Below, in pieces: positions 44,174 through 52,740 of a DNA stretch of 64,000 nt (its first letter is position 1; each line of letters starts with the position of its first letter). The position numbers and the translations under genes were made by a program. The notes below the pieces were generated by a model, which saw only the letters and a list, made by a program, of their open reading frames with translations, searched no databases and was not told where the DNA came from. Origin of the DNA: Lentzea sp. NEAU-D7 (lineage in GTDB: Bacteria; Actinomycetota; Actinomycetes; Mycobacteriales; Pseudonocardiaceae); assembly GCF_026242055.1 (NCBI RefSeq), contig NZ_JAPJDL010000019.1, forward strand, positions 155,006 to 219,005, given 5' to 3'.

Positions 44174-44634
44174 TCAGCTTCAGGGAACTCGTCCGGCGGC
44201 GGTACGTCCGCCGGGGCGTCATCGTCCTCGCGGTCGCGACGGCCGCACTCGGTTCCGGCGTCGCCTACGCGGCCTGGACGAGCTCCGGGACCGGCAGTGC
44301 CACCACCAAGGCGGGCACCGCACTGGCTCCGGTGGTGACCGGTGGCGCGGTCACCACCGGTGTGCTCTACCCCGGCACCTCGGGCAACGCGGTCGTCACG
44401 GTGGCGAACCCCAACCCGTACCCGGTGACGGTCACCTCGATCGCGCCGAACGGCGCCGGCACGTGCGGCGTCTCGTTCGCCGAGCGGTTCCCCGGCACGC
44501 AGCTGGCCGCGAACAGCGCTCCGGTGACCATCACGTTCAGCGTGTCGATGGCCTCGAACGCGCCGAACTCCTGCCAGGGCGCCTCGATCGACGTGCCCGT
44601 CGTCGTGACGATCGCGAGCGGGACCGGGGCATGA
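44170..44634 (+). CDS. Exported beta-sandwich-like protein 3
   Basis: A 154-residue exported protein. An unusually basic N-terminus (RELVRRRYVRRG) precedes the hydrophobic stretch VIVLAVATAALGSGVAYAAW and TSSGTGS, nearly the same junction as protein 1. The mature part has VLYPGTSGNAVVTVANPNPY, Cys in GTCGVSF and Cys in APNSCQGA. Coupled to its neighbours by ATGA overlaps on both sides. Confidence 0.75.
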   Translation: MISFRELVRRRYVRRGVIVLAVATAALGSGVAYAAWTSSGTGSATTKAGTALAPVVTGGAVTTGVLYPGTSGNAVVTVANPNPYPVTVTSIAPNGAGTCGVSFAERFPGTQLAANSAPVTITFSVSMASNAPNSCQGASIDVPVVVTIASGTGA

Positions 44635-44990
44635 AGCGCCCGGTGATCGCGGCGGCGGTGCTGTGCCTGCTCGCGGCGCAGCCCGCCTCGGCGGCCTGGC
44701 AGACGTCGAGGACGGGGACGGCGCAGGCCAAGGCGGGCACCGTGGAGCCGTTGGTGATCACGTCCTGCGTGAAGGCCGGCAACTCGACCACCGTGAGGTG
44801 GGAGGCGGTGCCGGGCGCCAGTTTGTACACAGTACTGTGGCAACAGGGGAACGGGTCCAACGCCGATTTCAGGAACAGCGCCACGACCCCCGACCTGACC
44901 TACAACGTGCCCGCGCCGATCGACCGCGTACGAGTCCAAGCCACGGTCGGCAGCTGGTCCACGAGTCACACTCAGATAAATTGCCCGTGA
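44631..44990 (+). CDS. Secreted fibronectin-III-like protein
   Basis: A 119-residue secreted protein with a signal peptide (VIAAAVLCLLAAQPASAAW). Its mature part has VRWEAVPGASLYTVLW, the strand pattern of fibronectin type III-like domains, and two Cys (ITSCVKA and the C-terminal NCP). It differs from the beta-sandwich paralogues around it but is translationally coupled to protein 3, so it probably joins the same extracellular assembly. Confidence 0.7.
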   Translation: MKRPVIAAAVLCLLAAQPASAAWQTSRTGTAQAKAGTVEPLVITSCVKAGNSTTVRWEAVPGASLYTVLWQQGNGSNADFRNSATTPDLTYNVPAPIDRVRVQATVGSWSTSHTQINCP

Positions 44991-45273
44991 AAGTTCGCTC
45001 GATCGGCTGAGTCCCGGACATCGGGATTTGGGATCAAATCAGCAGGTGGTAGCCCTGCGTAGCTGTCAAGGTGCCAAAAGTCCCTCATTACAAGGGGAAA
45101 TCGGCGCCCGTCAGACGCTTGCGCAGTACGTGAAGCTTCTCCAAGATTGGCGGCGCGGCCCGCTAGGGCCGAGGGGCGAAGCGATGAACCACCGGGCGAG
45201 TCTGGTCGCCGGTCCGGTGGGGAGCTAGAGGCGAACCCACCGCCTGGGAGCAACAACTCTGGAGAGTTGCGCC
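44991..45273. other. Spacer inside the exported-protein cluster
   Basis: 283 bases without a convincing gene between the fourth and fifth exported proteins. It is less GC-rich than its surroundings near 45040-45110. I looked for riboswitch-like conserved motifs and saw none I can name. It probably holds the promoter of the fifth gene. Confidence 0.4.
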
Positions 45274-45771
45274 ATGCGTAGTCTGGGTCCGCGCCTTGAG
45301 ATCGCCGTGTCCTTGACGATCCTCATGGTCGGCGCGGCGGTCGTGGCGGCCATGCACCTCACCTGGCCTGAGCCGCAGTCGCCCGCCATGGCGTATTCCG
45401 TGAGCAGCGGCGAGTCGGGCATGCAACAGCTCAAGCCGTTCGAGATCAACGACATCTCCGGCGCTCCCGTGGAGCTCACGCCGGGTGCCGTGGGCGAGCG
45501 CAAGGTGCGGCTGTCCAACCCCAACCCCGTCGTCATCATCGTCGAGAGCCTCTCGGCGGTGCCCGGCCAGCCGCTCGACGGCACGCAGCAGCGCGTCGAG
45601 GGCTGCCCGTCCGGTGTGCTGACGGTCGTGCCGCTCACCGACATCGTGGAGATCCCCGCCGGAGGCGCGGTCGAGGTCGCCATGAAGGTCGAGGTCGCCG
45701 CGGACGTCCCGGCGGCGTGCGCCGAGCTCGTCTTCCCGCTCACCTACTCGGGTCGCGCGAAGCACGGCTAG
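45274..45771 (+). CDS. Exported beta-sandwich-like protein 5
   Basis: A 165-residue protein with one N-terminal transmembrane anchor (IAVSLTILMVGAAVVAAM) and an outside domain with the same skeleton as the upstream paralogues: VELTPGAVGERKVRLSNPNP, Cys in EGCPSGV, Cys in VPAACAEL and the ending FPLTYSG. Separate from the other four by 283 bases. The stop overlaps that of the convergent AlkD-like gene. Confidence 0.72.
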   Translation: MRSLGPRLEIAVSLTILMVGAAVVAAMHLTWPEPQSPAMAYSVSSGESGMQQLKPFEINDISGAPVELTPGAVGERKVRLSNPNPVVIIVESLSAVPGQPLDGTQQRVEGCPSGVLTVVPLTDIVEIPAGGAVEVAMKVEVAADVPAACAELVFPLTYSGRAKHG

Positions 45772-46442
45772 CCGTGCAGGTGTTTGAGGGCCTCGCGCCG
45801 CGACAGCGGTGACAGCCCCGGCCGCGCCTCGACGAACGCGCGCACCCAGCCCGGCTCGGTCTTCGCGAACTCCCGCAGTGCCCAGCCGATGCCCTTGCGC
45901 AGGAAGAAGTCGGGATCGTCCACGTTGGCGTCGATGCACGCCGTCAGCAGTTCCACGTCGGTCGCGCCCTTGAACCCGAGCTGGCAGATCACCGACGTCC
46001 GGCGGCGCCACCTGTCCGTGTCGGCGGACCATTTCAGCATCAACGGCCGCACGACGTCAGGCGTTGAACGCAGCAACGGCCCGATCCGTTTCGACGCGAT
46101 CTCGTCGACGTAGTCCCACCACGCGCCGGTCACGATCATCTCGTCGAACCACGGCAGCAGATCGACGGACTGGAATCGGCGATCACCGCTCAGCGACAAC
46201 GCGATGTAGCGCTCCTCGCGATAGGTCGCCTCGCGCCACAACGTCCGGATGGCGTCGAACCACGCGTCCCGGTCGTGCAACTGGGGCAGCGACTTCAGCA
46301 GTGCGACCCGTCCCGGTTTCTGCACGCCCAGGAACGGCATGCCGGACTTCATGTACGCCTGCATCTCCAGTGCCTTCACCGGATCCGCGCGTTCCTGGAG
46401 TCCCGCTCGAACCGCCTCGATCAAGGAAACCTCAAGAGTCAC
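45768..46442 (-). CDS. DNA alkylation repair protein (AlkD-like HEAT repeat)
   Basis: A 224-residue all-helical protein of the AlkC/AlkD family, monofunctional glycosylases that remove N3- and N7-alkylated purines by a HEAT-repeat DNA clamp. AYMKSGMPFLGVQKPGR is the N-terminal signature, LPWFDEMIVTGAWWDYVDEI the middle helix with its Trp and catalytic-region Asp, and KGIGWALREFAKTEPGWV the conserved C-terminal motif. GTG 46442 lies 8 bases after a minus-strand TATAAC, so it is probably leaderless. Confidence 0.9.
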   Translation of the reverse strand: MTLEVSLIEAVRAGLQERADPVKALEMQAYMKSGMPFLGVQKPGRVALLKSLPQLHDRDAWFDAIRTLWREATYREERYIALSLSGDRRFQSVDLLPWFDEMIVTGAWWDYVDEIASKRIGPLLRSTPDVVRPLMLKWSADTDRWRRRTSVICQLGFKGATDVELLTACIDANVDDPDFFLRKGIGWALREFAKTEPGWVRAFVEARPGLSPLSRREALKHLHG

Positions 46443-46588
46443 GCCCAAACGTTATAGGCATAAGGAGTAGCCCTGTTGAGATTTATGGCCCCATCGGTAC
46501 CGGAAGTGCTAACGAATGCGCAAAGCATCACTTGACCGGGTGTACATGTGAACGGAAAGGCTGCTTGATCCGGATACAGTTCGCGTTC

Positions 46589-47593
46589 ATGCGCGTGCTC
46601 ATGGTCGTGGCGGCGCTCGTGCTCGGCAGCATGGGTGCCACCAAAGCGGACACGGTGGATTATCTCGATCTGCCGCTGGTGAACGGAAACGGCGAACAGC
46701 GGGGTGGAGTGCACCCCGATCTGCCGTCCGACCGCGCCGCGATCGAGCAGGCGCTGACCGCGTACCGGGCCAAGGGCATCGCGCCGACGCGGTTCAGGGC
46801 GTTGCTGTGGCAGTACTGGATCGTCCGCGCCGCCGAGGACGCGGGCGTCGACCTCGCCGAGTGGGACCCGCAGCGCCCCGCGGACTCGAACCGAGCGGTG
46901 ATCTTCGCCGTTTACGACTTCTACGCGAAGCTCTACCTGACGCACCCGGACACGTTGCGGTGGATGGGATTCGCGAACATCGGCGCGCCCGCGTTCGCCG
47001 CCGGCATGCTCGACCTCGGCACGCTCCCGGAACTGCGCTGGTTCTCGTCGATGCTGATGTCGATGCAGAAGCACATCTTCATGGACTTGGGCGCGATGCA
47101 CGCCGCCTATCTGCACGGTGGCGTGAAAGCCGTGGAGGAGCTGCGCGACGCGGGCATCATCGACGCCGACACCACGGCGGCGTGGGCGGATCCGGCGCAG
47201 GCGGTGATGGAGTTCTCGTCGCGCGAGCAGAACCTGGTGATCGCGGACCAGTTCGACCGGATGCGGTCCCGCTTCCTGCCACCCGGCGAGATGGTGACGT
47301 ACGCGATCACGGTCGCCGGGCCGATGCCCGTTCCCGGTGGCAAGACGCCCGCGCAGTACCGGCCGTTGTTGGGCGGTCCGCTGCCCGCGTTCAACTACGC
47401 GGACCGGGTGGCGCGCTGGGACTTCCTGAGCAACGACACGGTGCCCGCCTACGAGCGGCTGAGCAGGGACGCCGTGCACAGGATCGTGCAGCGGCCGTTC
47501 GCCGAGCGGGTCGCGGACTACCGGGCCACCGCCCGCCTGCTGGATCTGCTGCCGTTCAGGAGTTCCGGAGTGGAATCGCATCCGTCGAAGTAG
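46589..47593 (+). CDS. Exported protein of unknown function
   Basis: A 334-residue protein with a signal peptide (VLMVVAALVLGSMGATKA). The mature part is helical and rich in aromatic residues, with FYAKLYLTHPDTLRWMGFAN, MLMSMQKHIFMDLGAMHA and REQNLVIADQFDRM. It somewhat recalls helical oxygenase or DUF2515-like proteins, but I cannot name a family. ATG 46589 lies 8 bases after TACAGT without a Shine-Dalgarno sequence. The transhydrogenase gene starts 10 bases after its stop codon, but that gene has its own -10. Confidence 0.6.
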   Translation: MRVLMVVAALVLGSMGATKADTVDYLDLPLVNGNGEQRGGVHPDLPSDRAAIEQALTAYRAKGIAPTRFRALLWQYWIVRAAEDAGVDLAEWDPQRPADSNRAVIFAVYDFYAKLYLTHPDTLRWMGFANIGAPAFAAGMLDLGTLPELRWFSSMLMSMQKHIFMDLGAMHAAYLHGGVKAVEELRDAGIIDADTTAAWADPAQAVMEFSSREQNLVIADQFDRMRSRFLPPGEMVTYAITVAGPMPVPGGKTPAQYRPLLGGPLPAFNYADRVARWDFLSNDTVPAYERLSRDAVHRIVQRPFAERVADYRATARLLDLLPFRSSGVESHPSK

Positions 47594-47603
47594 TCTGACG
47601 ACC

Positions 47604-49019
47604 ATGACGTCGTACGACTACGACCTGATCGTCATCGGCTCTGGTCCTGGCGGCCAGAAGGCGGCGATCGCGGGTGCGAAACTGGGCAAGCGCGTTGCGA
47701 TCATCGACAAGCAGGAGATGGTCGGCGGTGTCTGCGCGAACACGGGCACCATCCCGTCGAAGACGCTGCGGGAAGCCGTCATGTTCCTGACGGGCATGAG
47801 CCAGCGCGAGCTGTACGGCGCCAGCTACCGCGTCAAGCAGGACATCACGATCACCGACCTGATGGCCCGCACGCAGCACGTGATCGGCCGCGAGGTCCAG
47901 GTCGTGCGCGCGCAACTGCACCGCAACGGCATCGACCTCCTCAACGGCTGGGGCCGGTTCGTCGACGAGCACACCGTCGCCGTCGACGGGAGCCACCGCG
48001 GCGACCACACCACCATCACCGGTGAGTACGTCGTCATCGCGACCGGCACGACACCGGCCCGTCCCTCCGTGGTGGACTTCGACGAGGAGCGGATCCTCGA
48101 CTCGGACGAGGTCTTCGCGCTGCAGGAGATCCCGGCGTCGCTCGTGGTCGTCGGCGCCGGCGTGATCGGCATCGAGTACGCCTCGATGTTCGCCGCGCTG
48201 GGCACCCGCGTGACGGTCGTGGAGCAGCGCGAGCGGATGCTGGACTTCTGCGACCCCGAGATCGTCGAGTCGCTGAAGTTCCACCTGCGCGACCAGGCCG
48301 TCACGTTCCGCTTCGGCGAGAAGGTCGTGAACGTCGAGGTGTCCAAGGGCGGCACCATCACGACGCTGGCGTCGGGCAAGCGCATCCCGGCCGCCGCCGT
48401 CATGTACTCGGCTGGCCGGCAGGGCACGACCGACAAGCTGAACCTCGCCGCCGCCGGGATCGAGGCCGACAACCGCGGCCGCCTGTCCGTCGACGAGCAC
48501 TACCGCACGCCGGTCGAGCACATCTACGCCGTCGGCGACGTGATCGGCTTCCCCGCGCTGGCCGCGACGTCGATGGACCAGGGCCGCCTGGCCGCGTACC
48601 ACGCGTTCGGCGAGCCTGTGCACGAACTGACCTCGCTGCAGCCGATCGGCATCTACACGATCCCCGAGATCTCCTACTGCGGCGCCACCGAGGCCGAGCT
48701 GACCTCGTCCGCGGTGCCGTACGAGGTCGGCATCTCGCGCTACCGCGAGCTCGCGCGCGGCCAGATCGTCGGCGACGCGTACGGCATGCTGAAGCTGCTG
48801 GTGTCCACTGTGGACCGGAAGATCCTCGGTGTGCACGTCTTCGGCACCGGCGCCACGGACCTCGTGCACATCGGCCAGGCCGTGATGGGCTGCGGCGGCA
48901 CCGTCGACTACCTGGTCGACACGGTCTTCAACTACCCGACGCTGTCCGAGGCCTACAAGGTCGCCGCACTGGACGCCACGAACAAGATCCGCGCACTGGA
49001 CCGCTTCACGACCTCGTGA
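47604..49019 (+). CDS. sthA: Soluble NAD(P)+ transhydrogenase (Si-specific)
   Basis: A 471-residue FAD enzyme that moves reducing equivalents between NADPH and NAD+. It has the lipoamide-dehydrogenase fold: LIVIGSGPGGQKAAI, then GGVCANTGTIPSKTLREA, where the second redox Cys of disulfide reductases is Thr, the hallmark of SthA. VVVGAGVIGIEYASMFAALG binds NAD(P), HIYAVGDVIGFP binds FAD, and the C-terminal dimer domain has FNYPTLSEAYKVAA. TAGTCT lies 7 bases before ATG 47604, so it is probably leaderless. It overlaps the end of the response regulator gene by 14 bases. Confidence 0.96.
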   Translation: MTSYDYDLIVIGSGPGGQKAAIAGAKLGKRVAIIDKQEMVGGVCANTGTIPSKTLREAVMFLTGMSQRELYGASYRVKQDITITDLMARTQHVIGREVQVVRAQLHRNGIDLLNGWGRFVDEHTVAVDGSHRGDHTTITGEYVVIATGTTPARPSVVDFDEERILDSDEVFALQEIPASLVVVGAGVIGIEYASMFAALGTRVTVVEQRERMLDFCDPEIVESLKFHLRDQAVTFRFGEKVVNVEVSKGGTITTLASGKRIPAAAVMYSAGRQGTTDKLNLAAAGIEADNRGRLSVDEHYRTPVEHIYAVGDVIGFPALAATSMDQGRLAAYHAFGEPVHELTSLQPIGIYTIPEISYCGATEAELTSSAVPYEVGISRYRELARGQIVGDAYGMLKLLVSTVDRKILGVHVFGTGATDLVHIGQAVMGCGGTVDYLVDTVFNYPTLSEAYKVAALDATNKIRALDRFTTS

Positions 49020-49647
49020 GGCCGGCCTCGTGGGCCACGATGGCGGCCTGCACGCGGTTGGAGCACTCCAGCTTGGGCAGGATCCGGCTGATGTGCGCCT
49101 TCACCGTGCCGGTCGCCATGAAGAGCTGCTCGCCGATCTCGGTGTTGGACAGCCCCTCGCCCACGAGCTTCAGCACGCCTCGCTCGGTCTCGGTGAGCGC
49201 GTCGATCTTGCGGCGCGCCTCCGGGCCTTCGTTCGGCGCGATGAGGTGCTTCTCGATCAGGCGCCGGGTGATCTGCGGGGCCAGGATCGGCTCGCCCCGC
49301 GCGGCCTTGCGGACGGCGTTGATCAGCTCCTGCGGCGGGGTGTCCTTGAGCAGGAACCCGGTCGCGCCGACCTTGAGCGCCTGGGCCACGTAGGAGTCCT
49401 CGCCGAACGTCGTGAGCATGACGACGTTGGCCCTGGCCGCGATCTGCTCGGCGGCCTTGAGCCCGTCACCACCCGGCATGCGGATGTCGAGCAACGCGAC
49501 GTCGATCGTGTGCTTGAGGGTCAGCTCGACGGCCTGCCTGCCGTCGCCGGCCTCGGCGACCACGGTGATCTCGGGGTCGTTCTCGAGGATCAGCCGGATG
49601 CCGGCCCGCATGAGCGTTTCGTCGTCAGCGATGAGAACTCGGATCAC
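49006..49647 (-). CDS. NarL-family response regulator
   Basis: A 213-residue two-component regulator. Receiver domain 1-120: LIADDETLMRAG with the acidic pair, ALLDIRMPGGDG with the phospho-acceptor Asp near 54, VVMLTTFGED with the Thr, and FLLKDTPP with the Lys. C-terminal LuxR HTH: LTETERGVLKLVGEGLSNTE is the signature, then TGTVKAHISRILPKL. It starts 10 bases after the last of two histidine kinase genes, its probable partners. Confidence 0.95.
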   Translation of the reverse strand: MIRVLIADDETLMRAGIRLILENDPEITVVAEAGDGRQAVELTLKHTIDVALLDIRMPGGDGLKAAEQIAARANVVMLTTFGEDSYVAQALKVGATGFLLKDTPPQELINAVRKAARGEPILAPQITRRLIEKHLIAPNEGPEARRKIDALTETERGVLKLVGEGLSNTEIGEQLFMATGTVKAHISRILPKLECSNRVQAAIVAHEAGLTRS

Positions 49648-49657
49648 GACCAGCAGC

Positions 49658-51130
49658 CTACGGGCGCTCCTGCTCCTTCGAGGACAACTTGCCGTCGCGG
49701 AAGCACAGCTTGTAGGCGAGGTCGGGGTTGTGCGACGTCCGGAACCGCGAGCACCCGTCCACGCCGAGCTGCCCCACGCCGAACTCCTCGTAGACGTCCC
49801 CTTCGGACGTGACACCCACCCGCAGCGAGTCGAAGTACGGCGCGTTCATCTGCGTCGGGTTGAACAACGCGAAGAGCAGCAACACGGTCAGGGCGCCCAC
49901 GATCGGCAGCAGAGCCAGCATCCCGAGGCAGCCGCCGCCCAGCACGCGCGGCACGGTCAGCACCTCGGCGGCGAGCGGCGGAGGCACCTCCACGACCTCG
50001 GCGGTGGCGAGCTCCGCCTGGGCGGGCGGGTTCAGCGGCACGTCCGCCGCCACCCGGAAACCGCCCTCGACCGGCGCACCCGCGCTGAACGACCCGCCGA
50101 GCAGCCCGACTCGTTCCTCCAGACCGATCAGGCCGCGCCGGGTGCCCTGGCCGGGAGGGGCGGCCGACGGGCCGTTCACCACCTGGATGCGGGCCCGGCC
50201 TCCCTGCACCGCGACCTGCACCCGCGTGCGGGCGGACGGTGCGTGCTTGGCGACGTTGGTCAGGGCCTCGCGGACCACCCGGTGCACCGCGCGGCGGGTG
50301 CGCTGGTCGGCACCGTGCAGGTCGTCACCGGACCAGTCGAGCGTCGCGGCGAGTCCGGAACCCTCGACCAGCGCGGTGATGTCGGAACGGGTGCCGGTGT
50401 CCTCGTCGAGCGACTCGGGCTCGGGGTTCGTCCGCAGCACGCCGAGGATCTCGCGCAGCTCGGCCATCGCGAGCGACGACGTGGTGCGGATCAGCTCGGC
50501 CTGCTCGTGCAGCTGGGGCGCCTTGCGGGCGGTCGTGAGCTCGAGCGCCCCGGCGTGGATGGAGATGAGGCTGAGCCGGTGGCCGAGCATGTCGTGCATC
50601 TCGCCGGCGATGTGCGCGCGTTCGTCGGCACGGGCGGACGCGGCGGTCAGGGCGCGGGCGCGCTCGAGGTACTCGTTGCGTTCCTGCAGCAGCCGGACCA
50701 TCGGCCTCCGGCGGCCGAGCAGCATGCCCGAGACGGCGGGGAACAGCACGAAGAACACCGAACTGATGATCGCGCCGACCACGGCCTCCCAGAGCGGCAT
50801 GCTCCGGTAGCTCTCCTGGAACTGGCTGAACGCGGTCTGCAGCAGCGTCATGATGCCGAGCAACGCCCACAACCGGCCCAGTCGCGGGAGGCGGCGGCAC
50901 GCGGCGAAGACCACGAACGTCGTGATGGCCTGCGCCCACAGGTTGTTCACCGCGAAGAGCGGCGCGGTGAGCAGCAGCGCCCACTCGGGCCTGTCCGGAG
51001 CGATCCACACCAGCGCGGCGATCCACAACGCGGTCGCGACCGTCAGCGCGGTGTGGGGGACCGGCGCGAGCGGGGCGATCAGCGGCACCAGGCCGACCAG
51101 GAACGCGAGCAGCGACCAGACGTACCTCAT
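49658..51130 (-). CDS. Sensor histidine kinase B (HisKA_3) with exported C-terminal domain
   Basis: A 490-residue kinase. Residues 1-145 hold about four or five membrane helices. HIAGEMHDMLGHRLSLISIH is the HisKA_3 box with the phospho-His near residue 177. HRVVREALTNVAKHAPSA is the N box and GTRRGLIGLEERVGLLGG the G2 region; the DxGxG box is degenerate (VVNGPSAAP), common in actinobacterial NarL-type kinases. Unusually, another transmembrane helix follows the ATPase (LGMLALLPIVGALTVLLLFA, ~400-425), then ~65 residues that should be outside, with two Cys (DGCSRF, KLCFRD). Its ATG overlaps the stop of kinase A. Confidence 0.9.
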   Translation of the reverse strand: MRYVWSLLAFLVGLVPLIAPLAPVPHTALTVATALWIAALVWIAPDRPEWALLLTAPLFAVNNLWAQAITTFVVFAACRRLPRLGRLWALLGIMTLLQTAFSQFQESYRSMPLWEAVVGAIISSVFFVLFPAVSGMLLGRRRPMVRLLQERNEYLERARALTAASARADERAHIAGEMHDMLGHRLSLISIHAGALELTTARKAPQLHEQAELIRTTSSLAMAELREILGVLRTNPEPESLDEDTGTRSDITALVEGSGLAATLDWSGDDLHGADQRTRRAVHRVVREALTNVAKHAPSARTRVQVAVQGGRARIQVVNGPSAAPPGQGTRRGLIGLEERVGLLGGSFSAGAPVEGGFRVAADVPLNPPAQAELATAEVVEVPPPLAAEVLTVPRVLGGGCLGMLALLPIVGALTVLLLFALFNPTQMNAPYFDSLRVGVTSEGDVYEEFGVGQLGVDGCSRFRTSHNPDLAYKLCFRDGKLSSKEQERP

Positions 51131-52635
51131 CGGGCGAGCTCCCTCTTCGCGGTCATGAGCGCGCTGTTCCGGTCGAAGCAGACCTCGAAGTCGCGGTCGT
51201 CGGAGCCCTCGACGTGGTAGCGGTAGCACCCCGTGTGGTCCGAGGGGACGCCGAACCCGAACTTCTCGGTGACGTCCTCCTCGTGCGTGACCGACACCTG
51301 GAACTTCTCGAACTCCTCCGGGCTGATCTCGCTGCGGCTGAAGACCGCGACCGCGAGCAGCACGAGCACCGTGCCGAGCGCCGGAACCAGCGAGAGCGTG
51401 GCCAGACAGCCGCCGCCGACCACGCGCGGCATCGTCAGGACCTCGGCGGTGATCGGCGGCGGCGCCTCCGCCACCGCACCCGCAGCACCGGTCTCCTCCT
51501 GCACGACGGGGTGCGACGGCAGGTCGGCCAGCACCCGGAACCCGCCGCCCGCCGGTACCCCGGCGAGGAACGAGCCGCCGATCAGCTCGACGCGTTCTTC
51601 CAGGCCGATGAGCCCGCGCCGGGTGCCGGCACCCCTCGGTGCCGCGCTGGGACCGTTGACGATCTCGACCCGCACCCGGTCGGCGACGGTCACGGCCACC
51701 CGAGTCCGGGCTGACGGGGCGTGCTTGTGCACGTTCGTGAGTCCCTCGCGCACGACCCGGTGCACCGCCCTGCGCAGGCGTGCGTCGGCATCGGCCAGGT
51801 CATCGCCTGACCAGTCGAGGTGCACGGACAGGCCTGCCGCGGAAGACGCCGCGACGAGTCGTTGGACGTCCGCGCGCGTGCCGGCGTCCTCGTCGTGCTC
51901 GGAGGAGGTGCCCAGCACGCCGAGGATCTCGCGCAGTTCCTCCATCGCGACCGCGGACGTCTTGCGGATCAGTTCGACCTGCTCGCGCAGCTCGGGCGCG
52001 TGCTCGGCGGCGGACTGCTCCAGCGCGTCCGCGTGCGTGGTCAGCTGCCGGAGCCGGTGGCTGAGAGTGTCGTGCATCTCGCTGGCGATGTGTGCGCGTG
52101 TGGCCGAACGAGCGGTGCTCGCCGTCAACGCGCGCGCGTGTTCCAGGTAGTCGTTGCGCTCCATCAGCACCTGCGTCAACGGCTTGCGCCGCCCGATCAG
52201 CGCACCGGACACCGCGGGGAAGATCAGCAGGAACACGACCGAGAACAGCGTGCCGAGCACGTATTCGAAGAAGCTGTCGCCCGCTCGCCACGCGTGCAGG
52301 CCGCCGAACGCCGCCTGCAGCACCGCCGTGACGCCCACCAGCGCCCACAGCTGCCCCTGCGACCGGATCGACCGCGCCGAGCGGAAGACCACCAGCGACG
52401 TCGGGGCGATGGCGAGCAGGTTGTTGACCCCGTTGAGGGGAGCGGTGAGCACGATCGCCCACCGCGGCCAGCGAGCGCTGATCGGCACGAGCGCCGCCGC
52501 CCACACCGCGGACGCCACGACGAGCCACCAGTGCACTGGCCTGCCGAGCGGCGCGAACAGCGTCACCAACGCCAGCAGGAGGGCACCTGCCGCCCACCAC
52601 CCGTCGCGCACCTTCACGTTCACGCGCAACATCAT
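51127..52635 (-). CDS. Sensor histidine kinase A (HisKA_3), paralogue of kinase B
   Basis: A 502-residue kinase, paralogous to its downstream neighbour along its whole length: N-terminal membrane helices, HIASEMHDTLSHRLRQLTTH with the phospho-His, HRVVREGLTNVHKHAPSA as N box, GTRRGLIGLEERVELIGG, then the same extra C-terminal helix (LATLSLVPALGTVLVLLAVA) and exported tail with two Cys (HTGCYRYH, FEVCFD). The shared odd architecture shows a tandem duplication after the tail was acquired. The two kinases may form heterodimers with one response regulator; this is inference. ATG 52635 is uncertain; GTG starts lie a few codons inside. Confidence 0.9.
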   Translation of the reverse strand: MMLRVNVKVRDGWWAAGALLLALVTLFAPLGRPVHWWLVVASAVWAAALVPISARWPRWAIVLTAPLNGVNNLLAIAPTSLVVFRSARSIRSQGQLWALVGVTAVLQAAFGGLHAWRAGDSFFEYVLGTLFSVVFLLIFPAVSGALIGRRKPLTQVLMERNDYLEHARALTASTARSATRAHIASEMHDTLSHRLRQLTTHADALEQSAAEHAPELREQVELIRKTSAVAMEELREILGVLGTSSEHDEDAGTRADVQRLVAASSAAGLSVHLDWSGDDLADADARLRRAVHRVVREGLTNVHKHAPSARTRVAVTVADRVRVEIVNGPSAAPRGAGTRRGLIGLEERVELIGGSFLAGVPAGGGFRVLADLPSHPVVQEETGAAGAVAEAPPPITAEVLTMPRVVGGGCLATLSLVPALGTVLVLLAVAVFSRSEISPEEFEKFQVSVTHEEDVTEKFGFGVPSDHTGCYRYHVEGSDDRDFEVCFDRNSALMTAKRELAR

Positions 52636-52704
52636 CGTCGACCGCGTTCAGCGCCCCACAGCGCCAGGTGGCTCCGATCGGTTCGCCAGGTGGCCAAACT
52701 CCTG

Positions 52705-52740
52705 TTGAGTGAGTTTGCATGTCTGTGCATAATCATGCGT
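52705..52740 (+). promoter_or_regulatory. argC promoter with ARG-box-like site
   Basis: -35 TTGAGT (52705-52710), a 17-base spacer, -10 CATAAT (52728-52733), then 7 bases to ATG 52741, giving a leaderless mRNA. TGCAT half-sites at 52716 and 52726 and the opposing ATGCG at 52735 (GCAT-AATC-ATGC) cover the -10, as ArgR boxes do. The ArgR gene is in the same operon, so feedback repression by arginine is likely. Confidence 0.7.

Noticed and set aside
44991..45273. Riboswitch in the exported-protein cluster
   Set aside because: No conserved core of a class I know could be matched by eye.
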